A stretch of DNA of 64,000 nucleotides from Polynucleobacter corsicus (GCF_018688255.1 NZ_CP061314.1:1612001-1676000); one strand, 5' to 3'; positions 9,165 through 17,618 are shown, numbered from the stretch's first letter. Notes: a model not told the origin generated them from the sequence alone. Made by a program: numbers and translations.

Positions 9165-10578
9165 TTGCAGCTCCTTGTAACTTACGCACATCCGTAATCT
9201 TGCCTGTAACTGCAGCAGCAGCTGCCATCGCAGGACTCATCAAGTGGGTAATTGCACCTCTACCTTGACGACCCTCAAAGTTACGATTAGTTGTGGAAGC
9301 ACAGCGTGTGCCAGAAGTTAAAATATCATCATTCATGGCAAGACACATAGAGCAACCGGGCTTGCGCCATTCAAAACCAGCGGCAATCAGCTTATCGGCA
9401 ATTCCCTCTTGTTCAGCCTGGGCTTTGACGGCGCCAGAACCAGGTACAACCATCGCTCGAACACCAGCCGCTACTTTGCGATCACCGATTGCGGCAATCA
9501 CATTCCGCAAGTCTTCAATGCGCCCGTTGGTGCAAGAGCCGATAAATACATGGTCAATTGGTGTGCCCTCCAACGTCTGACCATCAGATAAATGGGTATA
9601 TCTCAATGCTTGCTCAAGACTTAACTTATTAATCGGATCTTGAATAGAATCCTTAGTTGGGATGGCTGCGTTAATGGCAATAGCTTGGTCTGGACTGGTA
9701 CCCCAAGTTACAAAGGGCGCCATATCACTTGTATCAAATTCATATTCTTTTTCAAACTGAGCATCTTTATCTGAATATAGACTTGCCCAGTGCGCTAATG
9801 CACGGTCTTTCATCTTGCCTGTAATATCAGGACATCTTGCCAGCACGTAATCAATAGCTGTTTTATCTGGTGCGATTAAGGCTCCTCGAGCACCTGCCTC
9901 CACTGCCATATTGCATAAAGTAAAGCGTGCCTCTGTACTTAAATTTATTAGTGCGGATCCGCTGAACTCCACTACATAGCCAATTGCACCCTTAGCTCCA
10001 ATCTGACTAATGATGTTCAATATCATGTCTTTAGAGGTGGTGCCAGCTGGCAATGTGCCATTGATCTTGATGTGCATATTTTTAGCTAAGCGATATACCA
10101 AAGTTTGCGTAGCTAGAACATGCTCAACTTCGGATGTGCCAATACCAAAACCCAGAGCCCCCAAAGCTCCATAGGTAGTAGTATGGCTATCACCACAAAT
10201 GATCACCATACCCGGACGTACCATGCCATGCTCTGGCGATACGACATGCTCAATGCCTTGTAATGGATGATTAGTGTCAAACAGGGGGATGTTGTGCTTT
10301 ACACAATTTCTCTTCAGATTGAGGGCTTGTAATGAAGATGCTGGATCAGTAATCTGTCTGGGCATTTCATGATGGGTTGGGATGATGTGACTCACAACAG
10401 AGATGCTCTGCCCCGGAATGAGTACTCCACGACCTTGTTCATCTAGACCTGAAAATGCTTGTGGACTGGTGTATTCATTCATCAAATGTAAATCGCAGAA
10501 AAGGAGCACATTCTCCTCATCTAACTTCACTACCGTATGAGAATCCACTAATTTTTGATATAGAGTTTTAGCGCTCAT
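9157..10578 (-). CDS. leuC: 3-isopropylmalate dehydratase-type large subunit
   Basis: A 473-residue aconitase-superfamily subunit that carries the 4Fe-4S cluster. Motifs include ICGDSHTTTYGALGALGFGIGTSEVEHV in several segments, VFIGSCTNGRIEDL with one cluster cysteine, and RKPGCSMCLAMN with the other two. Length is normal for LeuC. The ATG at 10578 shares bases with the TGA of the upstream hydrolase gene (TGATG), so the genes are coupled. The partner leuD follows. It could be the housekeeping leucine enzyme or a paralogue working with the CoA-transferase and lyase; the sequence alone does not decide. Confidence 0.9.
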   Translation of the reverse strand: MSAKTLYQKLVDSHTVVKLDEENVLLFCDLHLMNEYTSPQAFSGLDEQGRGVLIPGQSISVVSHIIPTHHEMPRQITDPASSLQALNLKRNCVKHNIPLFDTNHPLQGIEHVVSPEHGMVRPGMVIICGDSHTTTYGALGALGFGIGTSEVEHVLATQTLVYRLAKNMHIKINGTLPAGTTSKDMILNIISQIGAKGAIGYVVEFSGSALINLSTEARFTLCNMAVEAGARGALIAPDKTAIDYVLARCPDITGKMKDRALAHWASLYSDKDAQFEKEYEFDTSDMAPFVTWGTSPDQAIAINAAIPTKDSIQDPINKLSLEQALRYTHLSDGQTLEGTPIDHVFIGSCTNGRIEDLRNVIAAIGDRKVAAGVRAMVVPGSGAVKAQAEQEGIADKLIAAGFEWRKPGCSMCLAMNDDILTSGTRCASTTNRNFEGRQGRGAITHLMSPAMAAAAAVTGKITDVRKLQGAANG

Positions 10579-11528
10579 CAACTATCCTGATTTAAAAATG
10601 GCATCACTTTTTCCAGCAGAATCTCTGGAGCCTCCTCTGGAAGATAGTGCCCACAAGGCAAAGTCTCACCAATCACATTTCGACAAATCGCCTGCCACTC
10701 TTGGAGGGGCTTAAAGCATTTATCAACCACTCCGTCTGCGCCCCACAGCACCATCGTAGGCATCTCTAGCTTCCTACCAGCGGCAATATCTTCGCGATCA
10801 TGGATCAAATCAATGTCAGCTGCAGCGCGGTAATCCTCGCACATCCCATGTGCTGCTCCAGGCAAGGCAATACAGCGCATGTATTCAGCTAAAGCCCTAG
10901 GATCAAAAGGCTTTAGTCCAGCATGGCGCCTTCCCATTAAATCCCGAATATAAGCTGCAGGATCCGCTTCAATGAGTCGCTCTGGCAGAGGCGAAGGCTG
11001 TATTAAAAAGAACCAGTGCCAATAGGCTTTAGCAAATGCATCATTGGTTTTTTCATACATAGAGAGGGTGGGAGCAATATCGAGCATGACCAAGCTTCTG
11101 ACTGATGCAGCATGATCCATCGCCAAGCGATGTGCGACTCGCGCACCCCGATCATGCGCCAGCACATCAAAACGATTAAATCCAAGTTGGCGCATCACCT
11201 CAACCTGATCCTGTGCCATCTCTCTCTTTGAATAATTACTATGATCACTTGTACCCTGTGGTTTTAAAGAGTCGCCATAACCCCGCAGGTCCGTCATGAC
11301 TAATGTGTGCCTCTTCATGAGCTCTGGCGCAACCTTATGCCAAATGGCATGGGTTTGGGGATGTCCATGCAGCAGCAATAGTGGTGAGCCAGTCCCACCC
11401 ACATGGCCAGCAATTTGAATCCCGTTCACCTCAAAAACACGCGCCTGAAATCCAGGAAATAATGCATCTGATGACATAAGTACCATTCGTATATTGATTT
11501 GATCTACAGTAATACTAAGCTGATTCAT
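10578..11528 (-). CDS. Haloacetate (fluoroacetate) dehalogenase-like alpha/beta hydrolase
   Basis: A 316-residue alpha/beta hydrolase closely patterned on fluoroacetate dehalogenases. Numbered from the ATG at 11528, the nucleophile is D126 in AHDRGAR, with R127 and R130 as carboxylate-binding arginines. D150 is in MLDIAPT, H171-W172 in YWHWFF, Y233 in CEDYR, and H294 in LPCGHYLP. These match the known fluoroacetate dehalogenase residues D110, R111, R114, D134, H155-W156, Y219 and H280 with near-constant spacing. The ATG at 11528 has AAAGAG upstream; a second possible start is 11477. It would hydrolyse a halogenated short acid to the hydroxy acid. Its coupling to leuC is unusual. Confidence 0.8.
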   Translation of the reverse strand: MNQLSITVDQINIRMVLMSSDALFPGFQARVFEVNGIQIAGHVGGTGSPLLLLHGHPQTHAIWHKVAPELMKRHTLVMTDLRGYGDSLKPQGTSDHSNYSKREMAQDQVEVMRQLGFNRFDVLAHDRGARVAHRLAMDHAASVRSLVMLDIAPTLSMYEKTNDAFAKAYWHWFFLIQPSPLPERLIEADPAAYIRDLMGRRHAGLKPFDPRALAEYMRCIALPGAAHGMCEDYRAAADIDLIHDREDIAAGRKLEMPTMVLWGADGVVDKCFKPLQEWQAICRNVIGETLPCGHYLPEEAPEILLEKVMPFLNQDS

Positions 11529-11558
11529 GTGGCTCTTTAAACTCAATGTAACAAAAAA

Positions 11559-11580
11559 ATGCCAACCCTAGAGTTGGCAT
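11559..11580 (-). terminator. Rho-independent terminator of the amidohydrolase-like gene
   Basis: A perfect 8-bp stem ATGCCAAC/GTTGGCAT around a 6-base loop is followed, on the minus strand, by a run of seven T. It lies downstream of the gene ending at 11634 and just upstream of the dehalogenase-like gene, so it separates that gene from the rest of the cluster. A second 7-bp inverted repeat, TTAGGCC/GGCCTAA, lies at 11593-11611. Confidence 0.75.
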
Positions 11581-11633
11581 TACTGTTACAAGTTAGGCCG
11601 CTAAGGCCTAAGCCCTAAAACCACAGTCAAAAG

Positions 11634-12611
11634 TTACTGTTTCAACCCCAATAACTTGGCGGGATTCTTTTTCATCATAGTGTCAATATCTGACTGAGAA
11701 ACGCCAGCAGCTTTAACAGCTGCAATCTCATTTTCAACTCCATCAGGAGGCGTCATCATCCCTTGCTGACCTAGGTCAGTCGACAATACTAAGTGCTCTG
11801 CACCGATTTCCTTGACTGCCTTTGCCACAGTATTGGCATCCACCTTCTCCCAATGCGTCATCCACTTGTATTGAGCATCTGGGCCAGTCATAAACTGCAA
11901 ATAGCAAATCTCAATCTTTGCACCCATCGCAGCAACTTGCTTCGCCTGCTCCATACTGAGCCCTGGAATATTTGTTAAGCCATGGGTAATTAAAATATTA
12001 TTTACCCCCAACTCTTTTGCACGCTTAACCACCACCATAATTTCCTCTGCTGAAACGTGGCCAGTTGCTAAGATCAAATTTTCTCTAGCAATGATCTTTA
12101 ATACCTCCTCCATCTCTGGCGTGACATTGCCATTAGCAGTTACTACAAGACCCGATTTATTTTTATCAACTAGTGTCTTAATATGCTTATCGGAGTCAAA
12201 GGTAGGCAGCCATACCACTTTGCCGCGACCGCCTGACATACGGTGCATCCACTCCACTGCAGATGGATTTACACCCCCGACAGATTTATTGAGGACAATT
12301 CCGCCCCAAACTTCAATACCCGGAACTTGCTGCATCACGAGTGCAGCTCTATCTGCAGTAGTAACAACGTGATTTTTAATTACAAAACCAAGCATGCCCT
12401 TACGTTTAGCGATCATTGCAAGCTCAATGTCCGTCAGTGATCTACCAAAAACATCAGGATCTGGATGCACATGCATATCAATTACTCCAGCAGCTGGGCT
12501 CACTTTCGGGGGTGGCGGTGGGAATCCAACTTGCGCCATTAGAGGGGTAGCAGTCCCTAGTAAGCCCGCAGTACAGATGAGCAAAATGGTATTGAATGTA
12601 TAACGAATCAT
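11634..12611 (-). CDS. Secreted amidohydrolase-like metal-dependent hydrolase (DUF6282-like)
   Basis: A 325-residue protein with a signal peptide ending at PLMAQ and a short proline run. The mature region begins GVIDMHVHPDPDVFGR, a His-x-His metal motif of amidohydrolase/PHP TIM barrels. Later ATGHVSAEE, ILITHGLTNIPG and LVLSTDLGQQG provide further candidate metal ligands. It resembles the little-studied DUF6282 group, where no reaction is established to my knowledge. The start has AAAGGAGA at good spacing. A terminator follows it, so it is probably expressed on its own. Confidence 0.7.
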   Translation of the reverse strand: MIRYTFNTILLICTAGLLGTATPLMAQVGFPPPPPKVSPAAGVIDMHVHPDPDVFGRSLTDIELAMIAKRKGMLGFVIKNHVVTTADRAALVMQQVPGIEVWGGIVLNKSVGGVNPSAVEWMHRMSGGRGKVVWLPTFDSDKHIKTLVDKNKSGLVVTANGNVTPEMEEVLKIIARENLILATGHVSAEEIMVVVKRAKELGVNNILITHGLTNIPGLSMEQAKQVAAMGAKIEICYLQFMTGPDAQYKWMTHWEKVDANTVAKAVKEIGAEHLVLSTDLGQQGMMTPPDGVENEIAAVKAAGVSQSDIDTMMKKNPAKLLGLKQ

Positions 12612-12743
12612 TTACTGTCTCCTTTTATTATTTTCATCTACTGTACTTCAGATAAATTGGGGCGTATTTAAGTAGTTGCCCTTAGGAGGCACTCAATGTA
12701 TCTGACCTTCTAAATCATTTCACAATACATTGGCTTCTGTAGA

Positions 12744-13409
12744 ATGAATCCCATGAAACCAACGATCAAAATTGATTATGTATCCGATGTTGCTTGCCCT
12801 TGGTGTGCCGTAGGCTTAGGCAATCTCAATCTGGCAATTGCCCAATTAAGTGATAAAGCAAATTTTGAGGTTCATTTTCGACCCTTTGAGCTCAACCCTA
12901 AGATGCCCTTAGGTGGTCAGGATGCCATCGAGCATCTCACCGAAAAATATGGCTTAACCTTAGAACAGGTCCAAGCCAATCAAGCAAATATAAGAGCCAA
13001 AGCTTTAGAGGCAGGATTTGAGTTTCATCCAGAGGGACGGAAAAGGGTTTACAACACATTTGACGCTCACCGTCTTTTACATTGGGCGGGACAGGAGTTT
13101 GGAGTGGAGAAGCAAGCAACCCTCAAAAAAGAATTACTCAATACTTACTTTTGCCTGGCAGTGAGTTTAGATGACCAAGAAAATTTGATAGCTGCGGTAA
13201 CTCGTTCTGGCCTAGATAAAGATAGAGCTCAAGAGGTACTCCAAAATAATGAGTTTTCTAAAGAAGTTCGGGAAGAAGAATCTACCTACACAAATGCAGG
13301 TATCAGCTCCGTTCCTTCAATCATTCTGAATGATCAATATCTTTTGCAAGGAGCCCAGCCTCCCGAGTCATTCGTAAATGCATTTAAAGAGCTGATTCAA
13401 AAAAGCTAA
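12744..13409 (+). CDS. DsbA-family (FrnE-like) thiol oxidoreductase
   Basis: A 221-residue cytoplasmic thioredoxin-fold protein with the active-site motif CPWC in YVSDVACPWCAVG. The long helical insertion and the C-terminal GISSVPSIILNDQYLLQGAQP (cis-Pro region) match the FrnE/YwbO branch of DsbA. No signal peptide is present, so it probably acts in the cytoplasm on thiol or glutathione-like substrates. The first ATG at 12744 and a second at 12753 are both possible. It is divergent from the amidohydrolase-like gene. Confidence 0.88.
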   Translation: MNPMKPTIKIDYVSDVACPWCAVGLGNLNLAIAQLSDKANFEVHFRPFELNPKMPLGGQDAIEHLTEKYGLTLEQVQANQANIRAKALEAGFEFHPEGRKRVYNTFDAHRLLHWAGQEFGVEKQATLKKELLNTYFCLAVSLDDQENLIAAVTRSGLDKDRAQEVLQNNEFSKEVREEESTYTNAGISSVPSIILNDQYLLQGAQPPESFVNAFKELIQKS

Positions 13410-13472
13410 AAGACAAAAACCCTAACCTACTAAAGCAGGCTAAGCTAGAAACTGCTAAACATTCTTAATCCC

Positions 13473-13697
13473 ATGAACATAGCCGAGCTTGAAGTGATAA
13501 CGATAGAACATAATTCGAAAACTCATGAATTCAATACTCTTGATGAAGCTATGAATTGGGCTAAGCAACTAGGTGAATTTGTGACGATCAAATTTAATGA
13601 CCTTGAAATTGCAGGAAAGTTTGGGGTGGATGGCATCTCTGGCGGTAAATTCCCAAACGGTGAACCCTACACATGGAAAAAACGCAGAAAGCACTAG
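13473..13697 (+). CDS. Small conserved-looking protein of unknown function
   Basis: A 74-residue soluble protein with an amphipathic stretch (TLDEAMNWAKQLGEFVTIKFNDLEIAGKFGVDG) and a basic tail, WKKRRKH. I do not recognise the family. Composition and codon use look protein-like. It sits 63 bp downstream of the DsbA-like gene on the same strand. Confidence 0.6.
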   Translation: MNIAELEVITIEHNSKTHEFNTLDEAMNWAKQLGEFVTIKFNDLEIAGKFGVDGISGGKFPNGEPYTWKKRRKH

Positions 13698-13794
13698 ATG
13701 GCTGATTGATTTTCACCATTGATGAGTATAGGTACTCAATCCATTATTTGCGGGAGCACCCTATCGCGAGCGTCACTAAAGCAACACTCAAAAA

Positions 13795-13812
13795 AACCAC
13801 CCGAAGGTGGTT
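13795..13812 (-). terminator. Terminator of the CHRD gene
   Basis: A 7-bp stem AACCACC/GGTGGTT has a TTCG tetraloop on the minus strand and is followed there by a run of seven T. It is placed about 45 bp after the CHRD stop codon. Confidence 0.75.
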
Positions 13813-13855
13813 ATGGAAATTCTTAGCAACTTAAAGCAAAAGACAGATTGCATCC

Positions 13856-14275
13856 TTACGGCTTAAGCTGGGCCCTGATTTCGCCAGGCTTATTTACAGC
13901 GCTATGGACATTGAGATAAAGATTACCGCTCTTCAGACTTTGAAGCTGTGCGTCGGTTAATTTTGCGCCAGCTGCAGCAGACCAAACATTATCTGCAGTC
14001 TTGGTAAATGGCACGATGACAGGACCATTTTGACCCATTGCCCCTTCGTGAATATGTGCCATTGTTCCTTCAACGCCATTAGTGGTAATTGTTCCCGATA
14101 ATGAACCATCCGGACCAACCACAATTGATCCCACCCCGGAAGCTGAAGTCATTACTGGTGGAACCTCTTGGGCTCCAGTGAGATTTACTTTCATTGATTG
14201 AGCCGAAACGGCTAATGAAGCGACACCAATACTTAATCCCAAAAAAACTTTAGTCAAAACGTGATTAATTTTCAT
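13856..14275 (-). CDS. CHRD domain secreted protein
   Basis: A 139-residue exported protein with a signal peptide ending at AVSAQ. The mature part is a single CHRD domain: LTGAQEVPPV, then GVEGTMAHIHEGAMGQNGPVIVPF, and YLNVHSAVNKPGEIRAQL. CHRD domains occur in chordin and in many bacterial secreted proteins without a known catalytic role. The start has AGGAG seven bases upstream. A strong terminator follows, so it is monocistronic. Confidence 0.9.
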   Translation of the reverse strand: MKINHVLTKVFLGLSIGVASLAVSAQSMKVNLTGAQEVPPVMTSASGVGSIVVGPDGSLSGTITTNGVEGTMAHIHEGAMGQNGPVIVPFTKTADNVWSAAAGAKLTDAQLQSLKSGNLYLNVHSAVNKPGEIRAQLKP

Positions 14276-14379
14276 TTATATCTCCTATAAGTTAACTTCT
14301 AGATTCAGACTATCACAACTAAGTTAATAAAATATGTTGAGCCTTGGAATGGAAGAAAATAGCCTAAGCAGTGAGCTAT

Positions 14380-14988
14380 TTAGATATTCAGACTTCGAAT
14401 AATTGCAGATAATTCATCAAATGTTTTATATCCAGTGATGGGCATAAAGCTTTTGGGAGAAAAATCTTTCTCGCCGATTAACATTGCCGGCAAGCCCTGG
14501 AAACCATAGGTCTTAAATTCTTGTTCATCAGCCATGACGTGCTTAGTCAGCTCACCGCTATCAAGAGCCTGCCTTAATAGTTGGCAATCAATTCCACTCT
14601 GGGAAGCAATTTGCATCACCACTTCTTCATTGCTGATATCAAGACTTTCTAAAAAGAATGCATCAAATAGTGCCCTAGCTAGTTTTAGCGATAGCCCCTG
14701 AGGGTTGGCAAAATAAACACTTTCTTGTGCAAGCCATGTGTAGGTCAGAAATTTAGGCCTTAAAAGCTTTAGCCCCTCATCTGCAACAATTGGCTCTAGC
14801 TTAGCCTCCTCGAAGTTACTTAGGTAGGATTGCGACGGTGAGATATTGACTTCTACTGGACTTAATTCAAACGCTCTCCACACTATCTCCACTCTATCTT
14901 GATACTGCGCTTGTATTTTTTCAAGAACAATAGTTTGAAAATAACTGTATGGACATTCAAAATCTGCCCAGACCTGAATCTGAATCAT
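14380..14988 (-). CDS. DsbA-like (FrnE/HCCA-isomerase type) oxidoreductase
   Basis: A 202-residue thioredoxin-fold protein whose active-site position reads CPYS (WADFECPYSYF), so only the first cysteine of CxxC is kept. The cis-proline loop YGFQGLPAMLIG and helical insertion resemble FrnE and 2-hydroxychromene-2-carboxylate isomerase relatives. With a single cysteine it cannot form the usual disulfide redox couple and may act as a glutathione-dependent isomerase or reductase. No signal peptide is seen. It is distinct from the CPWC protein at 12744. Confidence 0.8.
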   Translation of the reverse strand: MIQIQVWADFECPYSYFQTIVLEKIQAQYQDRVEIVWRAFELSPVEVNISPSQSYLSNFEEAKLEPIVADEGLKLLRPKFLTYTWLAQESVYFANPQGLSLKLARALFDAFFLESLDISNEEVVMQIASQSGIDCQLLRQALDSGELTKHVMADEQEFKTYGFQGLPAMLIGEKDFSPKSFMPITGYKTFDELSAIIRSLNI

Positions 14989-15029
14989 TGTATTTTTACC
15001 TTTAGCAATTCACTACATTCATCAATTTT

Positions 15030-15593
15030 TTATATACGTCTTGCCAGCACAACTGCCGCCGCTGAGCCGCTACCTACCATAGCGCACCATGCTCTTAGAG
15101 CTAAGGATAGTGAAGGGGAGGCCTTTGATCGCGCCTCATTTTTATGATCAATTTCATCGGCTTGGCAACGGATTAAGAGGTCAAGTAATTGCTCATGGCC
15201 GCCATATATTTTGAGGTGATTAATCTGATCTTGGTAGTGCTGCTCTACAAATGTCTCAACTGCATCAATAGTGGCATAGACCGTTTTTCTGCCAAATAGT
15301 GCTGGTATGGCTCCTGTTAGCCATCCCGCTACCCGCCATGGCCCCAACAAACGGCTTCGATACTTTTTCTCAAAGATAGCCTCTATTAACTGCAAATGCT
15401 CAGCTTCAGTAGCTCCATGTTCTTTTGCAAAACAGATGAGCTCCTGATCCTTAAACAGTGTTGCAATAGCGATGATTCCTTTATAAATATAGACAGCGCC
15501 TGTTTCACCCGCATGATCAGATCGAAGCTCTTGCTCTAGGTATTTAGAGTATGGAGCCATGCCAGACTCAATCACAGCGCTCATCTTAAACAT
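15030..15593 (-). CDS. coq7: COQ7-type demethoxyubiquinone hydroxylase
   Basis: A 187-residue carboxylate-bridged di-iron hydroxylase acting late in ubiquinone synthesis, at the 3-demethoxyubiquinol 3-hydroxylation step. Iron-ligand motifs are visible: the Glu in DHAGETGAVYIY, ExxH in HGATEAEHLQ, the Glu in VETFVEQHY, and ExxH in ADEIDHK. A weakly hydrophobic central segment (WRVAGWLTGAIPALFG) fits membrane association. Length is typical of the bacterial Coq7 family. An in-frame ATG three codons downstream is an alternative start. Confidence 0.87.
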   Translation of the reverse strand: MFKMSAVIESGMAPYSKYLEQELRSDHAGETGAVYIYKGIIAIATLFKDQELICFAKEHGATEAEHLQLIEAIFEKKYRSRLLGPWRVAGWLTGAIPALFGRKTVYATIDAVETFVEQHYQDQINHLKIYGGHEQLLDLLIRCQADEIDHKNEARSKASPSLSLALRAWCAMVGSGSAAAVVLARRI

Positions 15594-15736
15594 GCCCTGA
15601 TGTAACTGACTATCTCGTCATAAAACTGTCGCATTTTTTGTATGAATTTCATTTTTGGCTATGGAATGTAATCTCTGAAATCAAATCTGGAGGTGGGGTC
15701 TAGCTTTTTTACTTTTTGCATCTCTAGTTTGGTTCC

Positions 15737-15922
15737 TTGTGCTTTCTATGTATCCACTTCAAAAAAGAAGTCGCCCAAAAGCGACTTAAGGACCCTGATT
15801 ACGAGTCAGAAGACATGAACTATTCTCTACCTATCAGAGCTTTTATGTTTAAAACTACTAACAAAGGGGTTTTTACGGCTCTGCAATATCAAAAAATTGA
15901 GCGCATACTAACTAAGTATTAA
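15737..15922 (+). CDS. Doubtful small ORF
   Basis: A 61-residue frame starting at TTG. The C-terminal two thirds (SEDMNYSLPIRAF to YQKIERILTKY) look protein-like, but there is no good ribosome-binding site and a stable hairpin lies within the frame. No family is recognised. Confidence 0.3.
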   Translation: MCFLCIHFKKEVAQKRLKDPDYESEDMNYSLPIRAFMFKTTNKGVFTALQYQKIERILTKY

Positions 15923-15952
15923 CCCTAATGCATATAACTAAAGGATCCTTAA

Positions 15953-16054
15953 ATGACAAAGTTCAAACAGTTTCTTAATAATTTGGTCTTAGCTTTAATT
16001 GATGCCCGCAAAGCGTATGCCAAGCGTCATTTGAACCATTTATTGGGCTCATAA
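15953..16054 (+). CDS. Candidate 33-residue basic small protein
   Basis: A short ORF beginning MTKFKQFLNN and ending HLNHLLGS, preceded by AAAGGA eight bases upstream of its ATG. It is basic and would form an amphipathic helix (LVLALIDARKAYAKRHLNHLL). It resembles membrane-associating small proteins but matches no family I know. Being too short for standard gene callers, it could easily be missed. Confidence 0.45.
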   Translation: MTKFKQFLNNLVLALIDARKAYAKRHLNHLLGS

Positions 16055-16202
16055 CCCTTTTTAAACAACCCTAAATGCACTTGACCGTGTTTCGTTATAA
16101 AGTTTGGATTAGCCAAGGTTGTGGCCAAACCCAAATTTCACCTTAGTGCGCTATCCAAAAATAGCCGCTATTTAATCGAAGCAACTCTAGAGGAAAAGCA
16201 CT

Positions 16203-16526
16203 ATGTCTATATTTCGCAGTTTTGCACTCTTAGGTTTTTTCTTGCTTGTGTCTAACCAGTCATACGCCGAGGCAATCTCTAAGGACTATCAAAAGAATTG
16301 TGCTCGTGAGCAAGTAGCTGAGCATCAAGGCATTAAAGGCAAAGCGCTTACTGAGGAGGACTTTACCGCTTATTGCGGCTGCCAAGCCGACTTCATTTCT
16401 AAAACGGCTTCAAATCGACAAGTTAATGAGTTGGTCATGAATCCAAAAGCAAAGCCTGAGTGGCTCAAGGTTATAGAGTTAAAGGCCATGAAAGCCTGCT
16501 TCACAGATCCTAAAATGACTACATAG
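16203..16526 (+). CDS. Small exported cysteine-containing protein
   Basis: A 107-residue protein with a signal peptide (SIFRSFALLGFFLLVSNQSYAE). The mature part is helical and holds four cysteines: NCAREQ, AYCGCQ and KACF. These could form disulfides in the periplasm. AGAGGAAAAG precedes the ATG. The function is unknown. Confidence 0.72.
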   Translation: MSIFRSFALLGFFLLVSNQSYAEAISKDYQKNCAREQVAEHQGIKGKALTEEDFTAYCGCQADFISKTASNRQVNELVMNPKAKPEWLKVIELKAMKACFTDPKMTT

Positions 16527-16540
16527 AATTTAGAAAATCA

Positions 16541-16669
16541 ATGGATGACTTTGGCAGTGTTATTTTGATTGAAGTAGTACTCGTGTTTGGAGGGGTTTTA
16601 GTATTTGCATGGTGGCAATTACGAGACCTTCGGAAAGAGCGAGAAAAAAATCAAAAGAAAAAAGAGTAA
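16541..16669 (+). CDS. Candidate 42-residue single-pass membrane protein
   Basis: A short ORF with an acidic N-terminus (MDDFG), one hydrophobic helix of about 20 residues (VILIEVVLVFGGVLVFAWW) and a strongly basic tail of alternating Arg/Lys/Glu. The topology would be N-out/C-in. It lies 14 bp downstream of the exported protein gene and could be cotranscribed. It has no recognised family. Confidence 0.55.
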   Translation: MDDFGSVILIEVVLVFGGVLVFAWWQLRDLRKEREKNQKKKE

Positions 16670-16824
16670 GAAACTTTAAGATCAGCTTGGCACTCTACTT
16701 ACCTGCTGAAATCATCGCGTAGTTCAGTGCTCAAATTGATTCACCAAAATGCTTTACTGTTTTAATAATTGCATCATTCAGTACGCCAGTTTGCATACAA
16801 CCCTATTTATCTTGAGGCTACACT

Positions 16825-17232
16825 TTGTTTGAAAACGCTCTCCACACATCTGCTTTATTAACTTCCTCCTTACTATTTGGAGGCATGTTATTTTTTTCTG
16901 CGAGCTTTGCTGCTTTTTTACTTAAATCCTTACCGCTAGCAGAAGCACGTGCATTAATACGCAAGGCCTTCCCTTCTTTTTATATTTTTGTGGTGATCAC
17001 ATCACTCATTGCAGCATTACTGGCTCTAGCGAGCAGTCTATTTAGTGCCAGTATCTTGACACTCATTGCCCTATCCACTATTCCTACTCGTCAAATCTTA
17101 ATGCCCGCAATTAATGCGGCTACAGATGCAAAACTAAAACAGCGTTTCTTAGTGTTGCATGGTTTATCTGTGGTTATTACTTTGGCACATATTGTCGCAT
17201 TAGGATTTGTGATTGTTGATTTAGCAGCCTAA
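16825..17232 (+). CDS. Small integral membrane protein (DUF4149-like)
   Basis: A 135-residue protein with four hydrophobic segments and little else. The start is TTG, with GAGG eight bases upstream. The N-terminal helix followed by a conserved-looking loop (LAEARALIRKAFPSFYIF) and MPAINAATDAKLKQRFLVLHGLS between the later helices suggest the DUF4149-like group. No function is established. Confidence 0.65.
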   Translation: MFENALHTSALLTSSLLFGGMLFFSASFAAFLLKSLPLAEARALIRKAFPSFYIFVVITSLIAALLALASSLFSASILTLIALSTIPTRQILMPAINAATDAKLKQRFLVLHGLSVVITLAHIVALGFVIVDLAA

Positions 17233-17264
17233 TAAACAAGCCTGGTTCTCAGGCTACCCGTGTT

Positions 17265-17618
17265 ATGACCGGACGCATTAAGAAAAAACTGATTCTGTTT
17301 GGGTTGAGTAATGCACCAGATCAACCATCTGAATTACTGATTTGCCCACTTTGTGACAGAGCCGTTCCAAAATCTCAACGAGATGAGCACCATCTGGTTC
17401 CTAAGTCCCATGGGGGTCGTCAAACGGCGGTATTACATCGTATTTGCCATCGACAGATCCATGCTGTCTTGACTGAAACCGAGCTCGCGCGCCAATACAA
17501 TACTGTTGAACAACTCAGGCTACAAGCTGACTTAGCAGGTTTTATTGAGTGGGTTCGCTCAAAGCCCGATGATTTTTTTGAGCGCACACGTAAAAGTCGA
17601 AGGCTAAAGTCTGCGTAG
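17265..17618 (+). CDS. HNH endonuclease-domain protein
   Basis: A 117-residue protein with an HNH nuclease core: LICPLCDRAVPKSQRDEHHLVPKSHGG, then LHRICHRQIHAVL. Two Cys-x2-Cys-like pairs would bind a structural zinc, and the His pair in DEHHLVP supplies the catalytic metal site. It stands alone, with no methylase nearby, so a restriction role is unlikely. It lies 32 bp after the membrane protein gene. Confidence 0.85.
   Translation: MTGRIKKKLILFGLSNAPDQPSELLICPLCDRAVPKSQRDEHHLVPKSHGGRQTAVLHRICHRQIHAVLTETELARQYNTVEQLRLQADLAGFIEWVRSKPDDFFERTRKSRRLKSA

Larger units (their letters stand above)
15594..16202 (+). other. Long mostly non-coding interval with possible small ORFs
   Basis: This 609-base stretch between coq7 and the 16203 gene holds no long gene. 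It contains a weak 61-codon frame at 15737-15922 that needs a TTG start, a 7-bp hairpin (AAGTCGC/GCGACTT, 15768-15787) inside that frame, and a better-looking 33-codon ORF at 15953-16054. Nothing else is recognised. Confidence 0.5.

Noticed and set aside
17265..17618. Restriction system around the HNH protein
   Set aside because: No methyltransferase or specificity gene is adjacent, and the SAM methyltransferase at 20780 is a small-molecule type lying 3 kb away.
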